Positions 6,378 to 7,333 of a stretch of 7,333 nt of DNA are shown here, one piece after another. Numbering within the stretch: position 1 is the stretch's first letter; the number at the start of each line of letters is the position of its first letter. The translations under genes and the position numbers were made by a program. Below the pieces are notes generated by a model, which was given only the letters and a program-made list of their open reading frames with translations, had not been told where the DNA came from and did not search any database. This DNA comes from Verrucomicrobiia bacterium (GTDB lineage Bacteria; Verrucomicrobiota; Verrucomicrobiia; Limisphaerales; Palsa-1400), in assembly GCA_025934545.1 (NCBI GenBank), contig JAICXV010000098.1, positions 1-7,333 of the forward strand, given 5' to 3'.

Positions 6378-7333
6378 TATTTCTTCAGCAGCGTATTCAA
6401 TTCCGCCTGCATCGTGTTCAACGGCGCGGCTGATTTCGGATCGTTGATCAAATTGTGCATTTGCAGCGGATCGTTGTTTAGATCAAACAGTTCGTTCATG
6501 CCGCTGACGCCGTCGTACTTGATATAAACCCAATCAGCCGTGCGCGCGGCTTTCCACGCCGGAAACCGCGAAAAAGCAGGGTCGACGAAGTATTCGAACA
6601 GAGCAGCCTTTCGCCAGTTCGACGTATCGCCTTTGAGCAACGGCAACAACGACGCGCCCTGGATTGCTTTTGGAATTCGTGCCCCGGCAAGTTGAAGAAA
6701 CGTCGGTGCAATATCGATGTTCAGAACCATTTGCTCGTACTTCGACCCGGGCTTGATCAGTTTCGGATAACGAATGAAGAGCGGGTCGCGAATGGATTCT
6801 TCATAAGCCCAACGTTTGTCCCCCAGGCCGTGTTCGCCCCAGAAAAAACCGTTGTCACTCGTGAACACGACCATGGTGTTGTCGAGTTGCCCATTCTTTT
6901 CCAGCGCGCTCAGAATGTCGCGCACACCGTCATCCACCGCCGCGAGGCACCGGAGTTGATTGCGCGCCGCCTCCTGCGGGCCGTCCCAATCTGCGCCTTT
7001 TGGCACTTTCAATTTTGGCTTTGTTGGGTCGGTTCGCAGCAGGATGGGTTTGTCATGGTCGTCGTCGTGGATGCTCGGCGGAAAATTAAATTTTACACCG
7101 GCATAAAGTTTTTTGTAACGCGCCGGCGGAGTGAACGGCCCGTGCACCGCTTTGTGTGCGAGATAAAGTGCGAATGGCTTCGTGTGCGGTTTGTTGATGA
7201 ACTCAACAGCGTTGCTGTTGAGAATATCCGTGATATAGCCGGTTACGTTTGTGCGCTCGCCGTCGATATTGAGCGGGCAATCGATGTAAATGCCCTGGCC
7301 TTTGAAGCTGACCCACCGGTCGAACCCGGGGCG
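6374..7333 (-). CDS. Second sulfatase, C-terminal 319 residues (5' end outside window)
   Basis: The frame is open from the right edge to the TAA at 6376-6374, so the signal peptide and catalytic Cys motif are not visible. The GTG at 7147 is internal (Val63 of KAVHGPF), not a start. The visible part begins GFDRWVSFKGQGIYIDCPLN and then has GYITDIL, FALYLAHKAVHGPF (His64), VVFTSDNGFFWGEHGL (Asp160, Asn161) and GDKRWAYEESIRDPLFIRY (Lys173). It ends with the ELFDLNNDPLQMHNLI block typical of the sulfatase C-terminal subdomain. From family knowledge, the GxDxWVxFxGQGxY start and the EHGLGDKRWxYEESIRxP segment resemble sulfatases annotated as N-acetylglucosamine-6-sulfatase or mucin-desulfating (S1_11-like). 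That substrate is tentative. It differs clearly from the neighbouring sulfatase (EHGLGDKRWAYEESIR here, LRGGKRTTLEGGIR there), so the pair is not a recent duplication. Its stop overlaps the other gene's by sharing TTAA. Confidence 0.93.
   Translation of the reverse strand, partial: RPGFDRWVSFKGQGIYIDCPLNIDGERTNVTGYITDILNSNAVEFINKPHTKPFALYLAHKAVHGPFTPPARYKKLYAGVKFNFPPSIHDDDHDKPILLRTDPTKPKLKVPKGADWDGPQEAARNQLRCLAAVDDGVRDILSALEKNGQLDNTMVVFTSDNGFFWGEHGLGDKRWAYEESIRDPLFIRYPKLIKPGSKYEQMVLNIDIAPTFLQLAGARIPKAIQGASLLPLLKGDTSNWRKAALFEYFVDPAFSRFPAWKAARTADWVYIKYDGVSGMNELFDLNNDPLQMHNLINDPKSAAPLNTMQAELNTLLKKY

Noticed and set aside
6374..7147. Treating the right-hand sulfatase as a complete short gene starting at GTG 7147.
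   Set aside because: The frame continues without a stop to the window edge and encodes sulfatase sequence (GFDRWVSFKGQG, GYITDIL, FALYLAHK) upstream. The GTG is an internal Val in the conserved KAVHGPF segment.

Overview
This window most likely comes from a member of the Verrucomicrobiota (Pedosphaera/Limisphaerales-like) or a close PVC-group relative. The main evidence is a very large secreted protein that combines Ig-like domains, an RCC1-type propeller, a choice-of-anchor-Q type beta-helix and a C-terminal DxDGDGLNNWEEW / GTDPTNP segment. That combination is characteristic of this phylum's exported proteins. The sulfatases beside it fit the same lineage. No ribosomal or marker gene is present, so the assignment rests on protein style alone.

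Layout: positions 1-324 (+) hold the last 107 residues of a protein whose beta-sandwich tail resembles the C-terminal domain of some secreted glycoside hydrolases, including GH20 hexosaminidases. A 31-bp gap follows, spanned by a 7-bp inverted repeat that contains both flanking stop codons. Positions 356-4825 (-) encode a 1489-residue exported modular protein: signal peptide, three Ig-like domains, a seven-bladed RCC1-like propeller, four Ig-like domains, a right-handed beta-helix with an Asn-Cys ladder, and a calcium-motif C-terminal domain. A 163-bp divergent intergenic region separates it from a complete exported type I sulfatase at 4989-6377 (+). A second, different sulfatase lies tail-to-tail at 6374-7333 (-). 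It is cut by the window edge and shares its stop-codon bases with the first.

Together the window reads as part of a locus for using sulfated, probably amino-sugar-containing glycans. Two exported sulfatases would remove sulfate esters, a glycoside hydrolase may be encoded at the left edge, and the giant modular protein could bind glycan or surfaces outside the cytoplasm. The last role is inference; no catalytic site was recognised in that protein. I see no RNA gene, mobile element, CRISPR array or defence system. Apart from the giant protein's architecture and two compact convergent gene junctions, the region looks ordinary for this lineage.
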